64,000 nucleotides of DNA from Saprospiraceae bacterium (GCA_016710265.1 JADJJL010000007.1:62001-126000), one strand, 5' to 3'. Shown: positions 1-10,067, numbered from the stretch's first letter. Notes: generated from the sequence alone by a model not told the origin. Program-made: numbers and translations.

Positions 1-480
1 ACTCACCGGAAGATTCATGGTTATCCCCCCATCCATATAGATTTTCTGATCAATGATAACAGGTTCAAATAAAAAAGGTACTGCACAAGAAGCCATAACG
101 ACTTGAAATAACGGCCCAGTGTTAAAAACAGTAACTTCACCCAATGACATATTCGTTGCCGCGATATGCAATGGAATATTTAAATTTTCAAACGCATCTT
201 TTGAAATATATTTTTGGAGTAATTGTTTGATAATACTTAAATCAGATATTCCATTTTTAGGGATCCTTGCTCCTAAAAAATGATACCATTTAACGGATTT
301 TGCTTCTTCCAAAATTACAGTTGGCGCAACCCCAGCACAAAACAATGCTCCAACCAAAGCACCGGCGCTAGTACCGGAAACAACGGATGGGTAAATTTTT
401 AATTCCCTCAGCGCTGATAGTACACCAATATGAAACACTCCACGTGTGCCACCACCAGAAAGACACAGGCCAATATTCAC
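1..480 (-). CDS. Patatin-like phospholipase, C-terminus cut by window edge
   Basis: The reverse strand reads as the N-terminal 160 residues of a patatin-family serine acyl hydrolase, which cleaves acyl chains from lipids with a Ser-Asp dyad. Visible motifs are the oxyanion loop GGGTRG (residues 9-14), the nucleophile elbow GTSAG (about residues 31-35) and the catalytic-Asp motif DGG near residue 154. I chose the GTG at 478-480 because the frame is closed by a TAA about 27 bases upstream, no ATG lies between, and the product then starts MNIGLCLSGGGTRG, the usual patatin opening. It begins 11 bases after the stop of the T9SS gene upstream, so the two may be cotranscribed. The rest of the protein lies outside the window. 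Family assignment is firm; the substrate is unknown. Confidence 0.88.
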   Translation of the reverse strand, partial: MNIGLCLSGGGTRGVFHIGVLSALRELKIYPSVVSGTSAGALVGALFCAGVAPTVILEEAKSVKWYHFLGARIPKNGISDLSIIKQLLQKYISKDAFENLNIPLHIAATNMSLGEVTVFNTGPLFQVVMASCAVPFLFEPVIIDQKIYMDGGITMNLPVS

Positions 481-491
481 TTGTTCATTAT

Positions 492-2819
492 TTATTTCAT
501 CATCAATTTAATGATGTTTGTATTTCCATCATGCTTGTACAATTTGCACAAATACATTCCTTGTGGCAAATGTAAATTTTCAACAGATTCAAAACTTTTT
601 CGAACAATCATTTGACCATTCAATGTCAAAATTTCAGTCATTGTATAATCGTGAATGGCTCCTTTAAAAATAATCTGACCCTCCGTAGGATTTGGATATA
701 TAAAAACAGAATTTTTTAAATTTTCAAAATCATCCGCAGCACTTAAAAAATTGATATCCGCTTTATATCTGGGCATAATTTGATAATCTCCATCATAAGG
801 CAAACTATTGTCAAACTGATATCCCAATCCTGTTACTGTAATTCTGTTGCTGATAGGGAGTGTACTTGCTAAATCAGTATTGTCATCAATTCGCATGATA
901 AACTCTTTGACTCCATCTGACAATCGAATATTGGCACTGAGGCCATTACCGACCCATTCACTTGGATTTACAATGGTCATACCTACCATTTTGACCAGTT
1001 CAGATTCAGTACTTTCATCCAGATCTGTAACAGTTCTTGGTACTTCAAGTGGATTCAAAGTGCTTAAACGCCATAAAGTATCGGGAACTATTTCTGCAAG
1101 TCCACGAAACTGATCTATTCTTCCCTGAACCACAATTTCGTCACCTTCTTTAACCTGATAACCAAAATTACGAGTGTTGTCAAATACTGCAATTCCGCCA
1201 GTTTCATCGATGATTGTAAATTGCAAACCCGTGGTACCGTTGATATCAATACCGTGCACCACTCCAATTAACTCTACTTTGGAATTGAGAGAATCGAGCA
1301 CTCCATTGCTGTTTATTTTTTTAACATCCTCTATTTTATGTCTTGTATAAATTTGATTGCCTGGAATATATGGAAAAATATCCGCGGTATATCTCGGCCA
1401 AATTTGATATCCTTCTGTGTGTGGGTCAGTAGGATCATTTTGTTGCCCGATTCCTGTTAAATCAAATGTTCCTCCTGGGGCATCTTTTGAAACCAACTCA
1501 TTGTCATTGTCTATTCTAACATCAAATGTGTTAATCCCGTTTGTCACCCTAACAGTAAATCCAATTGGATTTTTAGACCATTGAACTGGATTTACCAAAC
1601 TCACATTTTGAATTTTGACAAGGTTTGATTCTGAAGCTTCATTAAGAATTGAAACATTTCGAGGCGTAATTAATACATTGTTTTGACTTAATAGCAATAT
1701 AGTATCTACCGTAATTTGAGCCAAACCATTAAATTGGGTGATAACTCCTCTAACTGAAAGACGGTCGCCTTCTTTCACAGTATAGCCAAAATTCATGGTA
1801 CTAGAAAAAACAGCTATTCCATCTCCCTGGTCATCAATAATGGTAAATTGTAAACCAGCTGGCCTAAAATTAACCCCATATGCCAATCCATCTAATTGGC
1901 ATTTAACCCCTAATGAGTCCAGCGTACCATTCACTTTATTGGTTTTAATTTTAGCAATTGGATAAAAAGGATATTCTGTATCCCCAACTTTCACAAGAAT
2001 ATTCCCATTCATTTGCGCAGGATTTGGGTCACTTTGAAATTGGTAATTTCCAGGGATGTCAAATCGGTGTATAAAGCTCCATGAAGAACCACTCGGTGCA
2101 CCATTTCCAAAACCCTCAGGATTTTGAGGAAAGCTGGCCTTAGTGCCATTCACATTGTGAAATCCACCAATGTTGCGCCATTCAATTTGTTCTCCCACAT
2201 TAATAGTGATATCCGCAGGTATAAATTTAAAATTGGAAGCTTCAATGATCAAATCGCCACAAGATGCTTCATTAATAGCACCCGGTGTCCCCTTGAGTTC
2301 AAAACCTTCAAAAATTTTACCGGTACCCTTAGAGCTTGGTCTCCAATAAGTTGGAATAGTCCTATCCACACCTTGTCTGCACAATTCTAGCGAAGGCCCA
2401 CTGCCATCGGGCTCTTTGGTCCAACCATTGGTATCAAAATATCTAATAGAATCCATGACAGTCGTATCTGCTTTCATCAATGTGATGACTTCAGAATCAT
2501 TTCGCAAGGCACCCGTTCTCCACTCCAGTGCTTTATATCCAAATGCAGTGTCAAATGCCAATTGATCCACACAAATGACAAAGTATCCAAAACCTTTAAT
2601 GACCGTATCAGGAAAAATAATTTCAACGGCATCTTCGATAAAGAAATCCTTTAGTGAAATATCTAAAGGACTGGTATTATAAAATTCTATATATTCCAAT
2701 TTATCATTTCCAAATTCAGGAGGATTATACATGATTTCATTGATGATGACTTGTGCATTTGCATCATTGAAAATCAAATAAATACAAAAGCAAATAAATT
2801 TTAATTTATTAATTGTCAA
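492..2819 (-). CDS. T9SS cargo with lamin-tail, cupredoxin-like and OB-like repeats
   Basis: A 775-residue exported protein. Residues 1-22 form a signal peptide ending NANA. Residues 24-150 match a lamin-tail domain (opening VIINEIMYNPP). Residues 188-278 match a plastocyanin-like cupredoxin fold. Two similar OB-fold-like repeats follow (about 286-490 and 490-700), each with LQFTIID and GY-VKEGD motifs. The last 70 residues are a T9SS type A sorting domain (IYPNPTEGQ near 715, ending IIKLMMK), so it should be exported across the outer membrane and attached to the surface or released. The copper site looks degenerate: His221 and Met270 are kept, but the expected Cys and second His are Ser263 and Asn266. 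A role in surface binding or as an accessory of a nuclease-like fold is possible; the function is not established. Confidence 0.85.
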   Translation of the reverse strand: MTINKLKFICFCIYLIFNDANAQVIINEIMYNPPEFGNDKLEYIEFYNTSPLDISLKDFFIEDAVEIIFPDTVIKGFGYFVICVDQLAFDTAFGYKALEWRTGALRNDSEVITLMKADTTVMDSIRYFDTNGWTKEPDGSGPSLELCRQGVDRTIPTYWRPSSKGTGKIFEGFELKGTPGAINEASCGDLIIEASNFKFIPADITINVGEQIEWRNIGGFHNVNGTKASFPQNPEGFGNGAPSGSSWSFIHRFDIPGNYQFQSDPNPAQMNGNILVKVGDTEYPFYPIAKIKTNKVNGTLDSLGVKCQLDGLAYGVNFRPAGLQFTIIDDQGDGIAVFSSTMNFGYTVKEGDRLSVRGVITQFNGLAQITVDTILLLSQNNVLITPRNVSILNEASESNLVKIQNVSLVNPVQWSKNPIGFTVRVTNGINTFDVRIDNDNELVSKDAPGGTFDLTGIGQQNDPTDPHTEGYQIWPRYTADIFPYIPGNQIYTRHKIEDVKKINSNGVLDSLNSKVELIGVVHGIDINGTTGLQFTIIDETGGIAVFDNTRNFGYQVKEGDEIVVQGRIDQFRGLAEIVPDTLWRLSTLNPLEVPRTVTDLDESTESELVKMVGMTIVNPSEWVGNGLSANIRLSDGVKEFIMRIDDNTDLASTLPISNRITVTGLGYQFDNSLPYDGDYQIMPRYKADINFLSAADDFENLKNSVFIYPNPTEGQIIFKGAIHDYTMTEILTLNGQMIVRKSFESVENLHLPQGMYLCKLYKHDGNTNIIKLMMK

Positions 2820-2955
2820 ATAATGAGGCGGTAAAAGTAATAAAATTTGTCGAAAATGGGAGTAGAATGTATACTTCTTTAAAGCTAAATATAAACTTCA
2901 AATGAATTCCAAATGTTTAAAATTTTTTGTCAATCTATAGGATCCAACTAAATTT

Positions 2956-4638
2956 TTATTTGATACGCAATCCATTGATGTACACAGCTTCGACTTTTGT
3001 ATTTAATATTTCTTCATCGGTACAAGTGAGTAAATTGCGATTTAAGATAATAAAATCTGCGAATTTTCCAGGAGTAATACTGCCTTTTATTTGTTCATCA
3101 AACGATGCATATGCATTCCAAATAGTATAAGATTTTAATGCTTCGTCTCTTGTTAATTTTTGATCCGGATAAAATTCAAATCCGGAATCTATTCGCTTTC
3201 TAGTCACTGAGGCGTATATACAATCAAAAGGATTTATTCTTTCCACAGGAACATCAGTGCCATTCGCAAAATGAATGCCCTTGTTTAATAATTTTCTCCA
3301 AATATAAGCTCCGGATTGAGCCCGTTCTTTTCCAAGTCTTTTTTCTACAAATGGAGCATCACTGATACAATGAATGGCTTGCATGGATGCAATGACTCCC
3401 AATTCTTTAAATAATGGTAAATCTGTCGTATCCAAATGCTGGGCGTGCTCAATTCTCCATCGATCAGAAGCTGAGACCCCATTATTTTTAAAAATTTGCA
3501 AAACCTCGTGGTTGGCTCTGTCACCGATGGCATGCACACACAATTGTAAATTAGATTTTTTTGCCTTAGCCGCCAAAGCATCCAATTTTTCGACGGGAAC
3601 CAATGTTTGACCTTTGATTCCAGGATTGTCTATATAATCATCCCACAACCAAGCACCATAAGAACCTAAAGCTCCATCCATATAAGCTTTGATAGCCTTT
3701 GACCTAAACATGGATTCATCATAACTTCGAATAGGCATAGAATCCATTTTATGAAATATTTTCGAAATATCTTCATACATCATTAGGTTTAACCGTATTG
3801 GAATTAAACCTTTGCGACTCATTTCATGCAGCCAAACAAGGTCCTCATAATTGGTCCCGGCATCTTGAAAACTGGTGATCCCATATTTTATTGCCTCATT
3901 ACAAGCAAGACTTAATTTGGCTTGTTTAAGCTTAAGTGATACGCTGTCCGGAAGATTATTTTTGGACTCATCAAGATTTTGAGAAATAATATCCATCGCA
4001 TTCTCCTCAAAAATTCCTGTCAATTTTCCATTTGGATCCCTTACAATTCTGCCACCGGATGGCGCTTGAGATTCTGCACCAATTCCTGCTAAATCCATGG
4101 CTTTTTGATTTGCCAGCAAAGCATGACCACTGGCATGGTACAAGACAATGGGGTGATTTGGACTAATCTTGGAAAGTTCATCATGATAAGGATATCCATT
4201 AAATGTTTGAAAAAGCTTAGAATGCCATTTATCCTGATGCCAACCTCTACCTTCTATCCAAATTCCTGGCGGAATGGTATCGAGACTTGATTTAACCTTT
4301 TGAACCAATTCATCCCAAGATTTAACATCTAATAGGTCAATGTTATACAGACTACTTCCTAAACTTAATAAATGACCATGCCCTTCATAAAGGCCCGGCA
4401 TGATAAAACGACCTTTTGCATCAATCAATTGAGTTTTATTGCCTTTTGACTTTATAATCCATTCATAATGACCCGTTTCTAATATTTTACCATTTTTTAT
4501 TGAAAAAGCTTCTACAGTTGGTTTTATACTATCTGCTGTATAAACAACCGCATTGTAAACAATCAGATCAGGATTTTCATTTTCTTTGCAGCCGCTAAGC
4601 ATACAATACAAAAAAGACAAAATGCATAATTTATACAT
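2956..4638 (-). CDS. Amidohydrolase family lipoprotein (YtcJ-like)
   Basis: A 560-residue metal-dependent hydrolase of the amidohydrolase superfamily (Amidohydro_3/YtcJ type). The N-terminus is a lipoprotein signal with lipobox LSGC (Cys17), so the enzyme is probably anchored in the envelope. Metal-site motifs are in order: GHGH (His87, His89) after the PGLYE strand, CVHAIGDRAN, IEHAQH, and GTDVPVERINPF near the C-terminus. The closing segment GSITPGKFADFIILN is the usual C-terminal beta-sandwich of the family. It is transcribed divergently from the polyprenyl synthase, with only six bases between the two start codons, so each promoter must lie inside the other gene or be shared. The substrate cannot be told from sequence. 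Confidence 0.88.
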   Translation of the reverse strand: MYKLCILSFLYCMLSGCKENENPDLIVYNAVVYTADSIKPTVEAFSIKNGKILETGHYEWIIKSKGNKTQLIDAKGRFIMPGLYEGHGHLLSLGSSLYNIDLLDVKSWDELVQKVKSSLDTIPPGIWIEGRGWHQDKWHSKLFQTFNGYPYHDELSKISPNHPIVLYHASGHALLANQKAMDLAGIGAESQAPSGGRIVRDPNGKLTGIFEENAMDIISQNLDESKNNLPDSVSLKLKQAKLSLACNEAIKYGITSFQDAGTNYEDLVWLHEMSRKGLIPIRLNLMMYEDISKIFHKMDSMPIRSYDESMFRSKAIKAYMDGALGSYGAWLWDDYIDNPGIKGQTLVPVEKLDALAAKAKKSNLQLCVHAIGDRANHEVLQIFKNNGVSASDRWRIEHAQHLDTTDLPLFKELGVIASMQAIHCISDAPFVEKRLGKERAQSGAYIWRKLLNKGIHFANGTDVPVERINPFDCIYASVTRKRIDSGFEFYPDQKLTRDEALKSYTIWNAYASFDEQIKGSITPGKFADFIILNRNLLTCTDEEILNTKVEAVYINGLRIK

Positions 4639-4644
4639 AGTTCG

Positions 4645-5634
4645 ATGACTTTAGATACAAAATTAAAATCCTTGGTGCAATTGGCTGAAGAATATCACAA
4701 GTTTGCAAAATCTGTAAATTGGAATCTTCATCCAAAAGGCTTATATGAACCCATACAGTACATGATGGGTCTGCAAGGTAAAAGTCTTAGACCACAGTCT
4801 TTACTGATGTTTGCCAATTTTTTTTCTCATCAAGATGAGACCGCATTAAAAGCAGCTTATGCTCTTGAATTATTTCACAATTTTACTTTAGTCCATGATG
4901 ATTTAGTGGATCAATCTGAAACAAGAAGAGGTAAACCTACCATACATCTGAAATTTGGTGTCCACGCAGCTGTCTTATCAGGAGATTCGATGATGATCTA
5001 TTCAATTAAAATGTTGAATGAATGTTTTTCGGAATTGAATAAGCCTGACTTGATGCCAATATTTTACAACATGGCCATTGAAGTATGTGAGGGGCAAGAC
5101 CTGGATATGTCTTTCGAGTCTAAACAAATAGTACTTTTAGAAGACTATTTAAAAATGATCCGACAGAAAACCTCAGTTCTATTGGCAACTTGCTTCAAAC
5201 TAGGTGCAGCAATAGGAGGTTTGGATAGAAAAGAGCGACAAAAGGCCTATCAATTAGGAGAATGTCTCGGACTTGCATTTCAAATTCAAGATGACTGGCT
5301 GGACTTTTATGGAGATCCTTCCATTACAGGAAAACAAAGAGCTGGAGATGTTTTGCGTTGTAAAAAAACTATACTGCTTATAAAAGCCTTGGATGTTGCT
5401 TCAGAAACAGTCAAAGAAACTTTACTAAAGCATTATCAACAAAATGAACCAAATAAAATAGAAGTAATTGATCAAATATTTAATCAATTGCAAATTCGTC
5501 AAATTGTTTATGAACTGTTTATGTCCTATAGAAATGAATGTAATCAAATCATAGAATCATTTACAAGTCTCCATGAAATACATAAAAATCAAATTAGAGA
5601 TTTTATTAACCAAGTTCTAAATAGAAATTCTTAA
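4645..5634 (+). CDS. Polyprenyl (isoprenyl diphosphate) synthase
   Basis: A 329-residue trans-prenyltransferase that condenses isopentenyl diphosphate with an allylic diphosphate to make chains for quinones or other isoprenoids. The first aspartate-rich motif is HDDLVD (Asp85, Asp86, Asp89), followed by the expected R-RGKPT. The second is QDDWLD near residue 215. The N-terminal GLQGKSLRP segment is the substrate-binding GK-RP motif. Length fits the family. It is followed after 17 bases by a small lipoprotein gene. Chain length (farnesyl, geranylgeranyl or octaprenyl) cannot be assigned with confidence. Confidence 0.9.
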   Translation: MTLDTKLKSLVQLAEEYHKFAKSVNWNLHPKGLYEPIQYMMGLQGKSLRPQSLLMFANFFSHQDETALKAAYALELFHNFTLVHDDLVDQSETRRGKPTIHLKFGVHAAVLSGDSMMIYSIKMLNECFSELNKPDLMPIFYNMAIEVCEGQDLDMSFESKQIVLLEDYLKMIRQKTSVLLATCFKLGAAIGGLDRKERQKAYQLGECLGLAFQIQDDWLDFYGDPSITGKQRAGDVLRCKKTILLIKALDVASETVKETLLKHYQQNEPNKIEVIDQIFNQLQIRQIVYELFMSYRNECNQIIESFTSLHEIHKNQIRDFINQVLNRNS

Positions 5635-5651
5635 AATACTTATATATCAAT

Positions 5652-6146
5652 ATGAAAAATATATTTAATAATAGGAGTATCCTTTGCTATTTTCTTTTCT
5701 TCTTATTTTTTTCCTGTACCTCCAAAAATAGATTTGAAAATCCACAAGTTGAACAAGCCTTGCCAGAAGAAAAAAACAAACTAAATTTGCGAAACGACAA
5801 TCAAGCTGAAGTTGAAAGCAATGCCGTGCCTTTTTTGGAAGGAATTGGATTTGAAAATAAATGGAAACTTAAACTTTCTCACATTCAAGCAGAAATTTAT
5901 GAAGCTCAGTTAAACATCGATGGAAAATTGCACATGGGATTGTTAAAGCATGTTACATCGGACAATCCGCAAAACATTGGTGAATTTTATATTGGAGAGG
6001 TAAATTACAATAAGGAAAAAAATCAAGTCCAGTTTTTTATGCAAACCTTAGAATGCACGGACTCCGATAATAAAATGCATATAGCGAGAATTACGATGTT
6101 GTGGCAAGAGAAACAACATTACGGTTGTGCCAATCTATTGCTATAA
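5652..6146 (+). CDS. Putative lipoprotein of unknown function
   Basis: A 164-residue product with a hydrophobic signal and a lipobox FFSC (Cys22), followed by a polar Asn/Glu-rich linker and a C-terminal region of alternating polar and hydrophobic residues that looks like a small beta-rich domain. I do not recognise the family. It follows the polyprenyl synthase by 17 bases on the same strand, so cotranscription is likely. It ends one base before the stop of the convergent cytidine deaminase gene. The signal peptide and tight packing support a real gene; no function is proposed. Confidence 0.7.
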   Translation: MKNIFNNRSILCYFLFFLFFSCTSKNRFENPQVEQALPEEKNKLNLRNDNQAEVESNAVPFLEGIGFENKWKLKLSHIQAEIYEAQLNIDGKLHMGLLKHVTSDNPQNIGEFYIGEVNYNKEKNQVQFFMQTLECTDSDNKMHIARITMLWQEKQHYGCANLLL

Positions 6147-6147
6147 T

Positions 6148-6633
6148 CTATCCAACAGCTGTTAAAAAACCCTTATGAAAAGAAAAAGGAAGTAAGAGCT
6201 TACAGGATGAAAATGACATAATTTCGGTTTCAGGGTGCCCCAATAAAACTTGTATATTTCCTTCATTTGCTTGTTCGGCTTCTACCATTACTTGCCTACA
6301 GAATCCACATGGAAAGGCTATTTCGGCTAGTTTGTTGAAAACGACAATGGCCAAAGTTTCAATTTTATCCAGTTTGTTTTGAATGCCAAAATTATAAATG
6401 GCGGCTCTTTCTGCACAAATACCACACGGATACGAAGCGTTTTCCTGATTAAATCCAACCAACGTTAGATTATTTTTTGTTCTAAGGGCTGCTCCCACTT
6501 GAAAAGCAGAATATGGAGCGTATGCGTCCTGACTTGCCCTCCATGCTTTAACAACTAAATTCCTGTTTGCTTCCGTTAGTTCTGAAATGGATTGGTAAAC
6601 TTGATATGGAATGACAATTTGTTTATCCACCAT
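6148..6633 (-). CDS. cdd: Cytidine deaminase
   Basis: A 161-residue zinc-dependent deaminase that converts cytidine or deoxycytidine to the uridine form in pyrimidine salvage. The active site is visible as CAE (Cys73, Glu75) within CGICAERAA, and the second zinc motif as PCGFC (Cys109, Cys112). The Cys-Ala-Glu form rather than His-Ala-Glu is typical of the short tetrameric enzymes, and the length agrees. It starts four bases downstream of the stop of the T9SS metalloprotease gene on the same strand, so the two may share a transcript. Confidence 0.93.
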   Translation of the reverse strand: MVDKQIVIPYQVYQSISELTEANRNLVVKAWRASQDAYAPYSAFQVGAALRTKNNLTLVGFNQENASYPCGICAERAAIYNFGIQNKLDKIETLAIVVFNKLAEIAFPCGFCRQVMVEAEQANEGNIQVLLGHPETEIMSFSSCKLLLPFSFHKGFLTAVG

Positions 6634-6637
6634 AATA

Positions 6638-9196
6638 TTACTTTTTAATCACAATTTTTTGAGTAATGGACTCTCCTCCAGAAACTAACTGTATGTAATA
6701 AAATGGTTGAAACAAATCATCACTAGATATTTTTAAATAATTTTTTCCTGTAGTCGTTGTATAGGATTGCGACTTTACTTGTTGTAAGTATGGATCGAGA
6801 ACATAAATCACTGTGGTTATAGTATTGGGTGAGGCTTGAAAATACTCAATCTGCAAATCAGAAAAACCTAATGGATTGGGATATAAGCTAAGTCTGTTGC
6901 TTAAAGTGTACGACGAAGATAAAGAAACTATTGGGGAAATAAATCGTACTCCATCTTCTCCAACCATTGTAATTCTATAATATGCATCTTTACTTTTAAC
7001 AAAGTCATTTAATGAATACGATTTTAGTGACAAAGTATTCCTTGAAGCTGCGATTGTACCTATTGAATCAAATAGAATACTATTGGCACTTTTTTCTATT
7101 ACAAAATATTTCGATTGAATCTCTTTATTGGTGGACCATTGGATGTTTTGATAGGAGCTAAAACTCCTTGCTCTCACGGTTTGAAATTCTACAAAAGTTG
7201 AACTGGTAGGAGGGGCTTGAGTTTTAACGGAAACTTTGGCATTTGCACCGATGGAAGCAAGACTTGTAATTTCCATTTCAGCTATATAATAGTCAGCTTC
7301 TTTTTTAAAAACAAAGGTTCGCCCCGAAGCAGTTTCTGCCATTTTATACTCTCCGTATTCTTTCAAACCTACGTATCGATGCTGATTTTCAGGATTTGGG
7401 TCACCGGGTTGTTGAATCGTAAATAGTTGCAATTGGCTTTGTTGAAATGAAGGTACCGCATTTAGCAATTCTTTTAAATCTGTTTCATTAAAAAATATTT
7501 TAATCTTCACAGGAATTCTTGGCTGCTTTAAGCTAATAATTTCCCAATACTTATTCATCGTGGCATATTTAAATTCCTTTTCTTGATAAGCAGCAGAAAA
7601 ATCTAGCGCTTTCACCCCATAATTAGAGCTTGTATGCTCAATTATTTTTAGACTACCATCAGAAATTGATCCGATATCTTGCCCAGCGGTATTAATGGAC
7701 ATAATTAATATATCATCTTCCGAAGAAATCGTATTGTTGTCATAGTAAAAATGGGAATAACTGCCATCTGAACATTGAACATTGGCAGTAATATGAGCAT
7801 TGGCATAACTCAAAGTTTTATTTTGTGGAGTATAAGTTTGTAAACATGATGCCTTATTAATGGTATTTCTAATTAGATCTCCAGGTTCTTTTCCAAAGCC
7901 CAAGTTCAAATCTATACCTGGCTGTCCTGAAACATGGCAATAACTCATCAAAGTTCCTTTCAAGGGCTTCGCTCCAGGAAGACAAGATCCCTCTACTTTT
8001 GCACAATTGTCCAAAGCCTGATTTTTTAATGGTCCCCACACACATGCATGTGTATGCCGAGAACCCAATACGTGTCCTAATTCGTGTGCGACTGCATATA
8101 CATCAAAGGAGTAGTTAGGGAAACTGGCAATACTGGTATTCACATTAACATAAGCATAGGCATATGATTTTATGCAAAGGGCATTGATATAAGCAATCCC
8201 TCCCAAAGAAGCCCTACCATTCTTTAATACTCCTGACAAACATAAGTGTAAATCACCCGCATAGGCCTTAAAAGTATTTCTAAAATGGTTTAATGCACTG
8301 GTGGATGTAGTGTTTGGAAAACCATCAGGAGTAGTATTAATGATTAACTCAGCAAGACTAATTTGAATTCTTTCTTTCCTATAAATGGTATTAAGTTGAT
8401 TAAACATACTTGTTACATAATTTGAAACGGCTTGAATGTTCTTTCCAAATCTTAAATAGAGTTCATAATCCGCACGAATGCTTACCGAAACTTTTTTGCA
8501 AGTCTCACTCGACCTGTAGTTCAAAGATTTCTCCGATTCAATATAATGCTGAACATCGTCCGTATGACAGTTGAAATCTGAATGTTCGTGTCCATCGTGC
8601 AAATGCAACTGTGCTACACATAAAAATTTATCCCGATCGATTGAGCTAGAAGCAAGTGTAATACTTTCTCCTTCGCTTCCAATGTAAAAGCCACTTATTT
8701 GGTCCTTAAATATACTTAAATCCATTGAAGCATTGGATGGGTTTAGTTGCAAACCTTTAAAATGAATTCCCCTTTCAAGTTGAACTTCTTCTAATATTCC
8801 GTTGTATTCAATGTACGATATATATTTTGCATCAAAAAAATCATACTCAGTAAATAGAAATTCTGAATCACCGATTTTAGGTAATTCCAATTTTGTTTGA
8901 ATCAATGCTTCATGATGATTGCTCCATTGCTGCAATGAATTTCTACTGATTGAATAATGCAATTCCTGTACATTGGAATTTAAATTATCTGATTTGACTT
9001 TATTTATAAACTCTTTTTTCTTTGGGTGAAAGCTCTTTTTTAATTCCATGATCTGATATGGATCGTATGTTTGTTGTCCAAAACTCGGAATGGAAACTAA
9101 AAATAATAACCCTATTAGAAATTGAATTAACGCTTTAACATTGATTAAATGCTTGATTATTTGATAGTTAGTAGGTTTATCTTTCATGATGAGCAC
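6638..9196 (-). CDS. T9SS-secreted reprolysin-like metalloprotease
   Basis: An 852-residue secreted zinc protease of the metzincin (M12B reprolysin-like) type. A signal peptide ends about residue 40 (IPSFGQQ). The active site is HELGHVLGSRH (His371, Glu372, His375, His381), followed by the Met-turn GTLMSYC around residue 420. The C-terminal 75 residues hold a T9SS type A sorting domain (LSLYPNPLG, ending KIVIKK), so the enzyme is expected to be displayed on or released from the surface. The first codon used gives a long pre-signal stretch; Met4 at 9187 is an equally good start. Cysteines clustered around residues 384-425 probably form disulfides near the active site. It likely degrades external protein; the specificity is unknown. 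Confidence 0.9.
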   Translation of the reverse strand: MLIMKDKPTNYQIIKHLINVKALIQFLIGLLFLVSIPSFGQQTYDPYQIMELKKSFHPKKKEFINKVKSDNLNSNVQELHYSISRNSLQQWSNHHEALIQTKLELPKIGDSEFLFTEYDFFDAKYISYIEYNGILEEVQLERGIHFKGLQLNPSNASMDLSIFKDQISGFYIGSEGESITLASSSIDRDKFLCVAQLHLHDGHEHSDFNCHTDDVQHYIESEKSLNYRSSETCKKVSVSIRADYELYLRFGKNIQAVSNYVTSMFNQLNTIYRKERIQISLAELIINTTPDGFPNTTSTSALNHFRNTFKAYAGDLHLCLSGVLKNGRASLGGIAYINALCIKSYAYAYVNVNTSIASFPNYSFDVYAVAHELGHVLGSRHTHACVWGPLKNQALDNCAKVEGSCLPGAKPLKGTLMSYCHVSGQPGIDLNLGFGKEPGDLIRNTINKASCLQTYTPQNKTLSYANAHITANVQCSDGSYSHFYYDNNTISSEDDILIMSINTAGQDIGSISDGSLKIIEHTSSNYGVKALDFSAAYQEKEFKYATMNKYWEIISLKQPRIPVKIKIFFNETDLKELLNAVPSFQQSQLQLFTIQQPGDPNPENQHRYVGLKEYGEYKMAETASGRTFVFKKEADYYIAEMEITSLASIGANAKVSVKTQAPPTSSTFVEFQTVRARSFSSYQNIQWSTNKEIQSKYFVIEKSANSILFDSIGTIAASRNTLSLKSYSLNDFVKSKDAYYRITMVGEDGVRFISPIVSLSSSYTLSNRLSLYPNPLGFSDLQIEYFQASPNTITTVIYVLDPYLQQVKSQSYTTTTGKNYLKISSDDLFQPFYYIQLVSGGESITQKIVIKK

Positions 9197-9221
9197 TTTA
9201 TATATTACAATTTAAAATAAT

Positions 9222-10067
9222 ATGTATATTTCAATCCAAGAATTATGCCAAAATCTAAAAGACTTGCTCCAAATCAAGTTTAACCACTTACTTCCCATTC
9301 ATGATTTCGAGTATATTTTGAAATCTGAAAAAGTACAATTCCTGGTCAACAATATAAAGTCAGAAGCACAATTGAATGAAAAGCTCATCCACTTGGCAAA
9401 TGCATATATGGCAGGTAAGCCTGTTCAATATATTATAAACGAAGCGGTATTTATGGATTTGATCCTGTTTGTAGATGAGCGTGTCTTAATTCCTCGCTCT
9501 GAGACAGAAGAACTTGTCCATTGGATTGAATTGGATAACAAGCATGAAAATATATCAAAAAATGTTTTAGACATAGGAACGGGAAGTGGCTGTATCCCAA
9601 TTTATTTAAAAAGAAAATTTCAAAATTGGACAATACTTGGTCTGGATATTTCAAAGGAGGCATTGGATGTTGCAAAAATGAATGCAAACAAATACGAAAC
9701 AGAGATTTTCTGGATGCATGGAGACTTCTTACATGAAAATCTGAATGTTCTAGATAAATTAGACATCATTGTCTCTAATCCACCATACATTCCAATGTCT
9801 GAGTCATTTTTAATGGGCTCCAATGTCATAAACTATGAACCACAATCTGCTCTTTTTGTAGATGATGAACAGCCATACCTCTTTTACGAAAAGATAATTT
9901 CATTTTCCAAAGACCAGATGCATAAAAATGGTAAAATCTATTGTGAAATGAACGAATTCAGAGCTATAGAAATTAATAAATTATTTATAGATGCAGGTTT
10001 TACAACAGAAATTAAAGAAGATTTGCAAGGAAAATCTAGAATGTTAAAAGCTTGGTTTAGCAATTAA
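9222..10067 (+). CDS. prmC: Release factor glutamine methyltransferase PrmC
   Basis: A 281-residue SAM-dependent methyltransferase that methylates the GGQ glutamine of peptide-chain release factors in the cytoplasm. Seen in order: an N-terminal helical domain, the PRSETEELVHW segment (residues 91-101), SAM motif I LDIGTGSGC (116-124), the acidic LDIS motif II (141-144), and the substrate glutamine-binding NPPY (186-189). Length matches HemK/PrmC. It starts 25 bases from the divergent metalloprotease gene and ends three bases before the stop of the convergent BNR-like lipoprotein gene. Confidence 0.95.
   Translation: MYISIQELCQNLKDLLQIKFNHLLPIHDFEYILKSEKVQFLVNNIKSEAQLNEKLIHLANAYMAGKPVQYIINEAVFMDLILFVDERVLIPRSETEELVHWIELDNKHENISKNVLDIGTGSGCIPIYLKRKFQNWTILGLDISKEALDVAKMNANKYETEIFWMHGDFLHENLNVLDKLDIIVSNPPYIPMSESFLMGSNVINYEPQSALFVDDEQPYLFYEKIISFSKDQMHKNGKIYCEMNEFRAIEINKLFIDAGFTTEIKEDLQGKSRMLKAWFSN

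Noticed and set aside
387..615. Two small plus-strand frames at the start of the window
   Set aside because: They lie opposite the patatin gene and the end of the T9SS gene and show no protein-like features.
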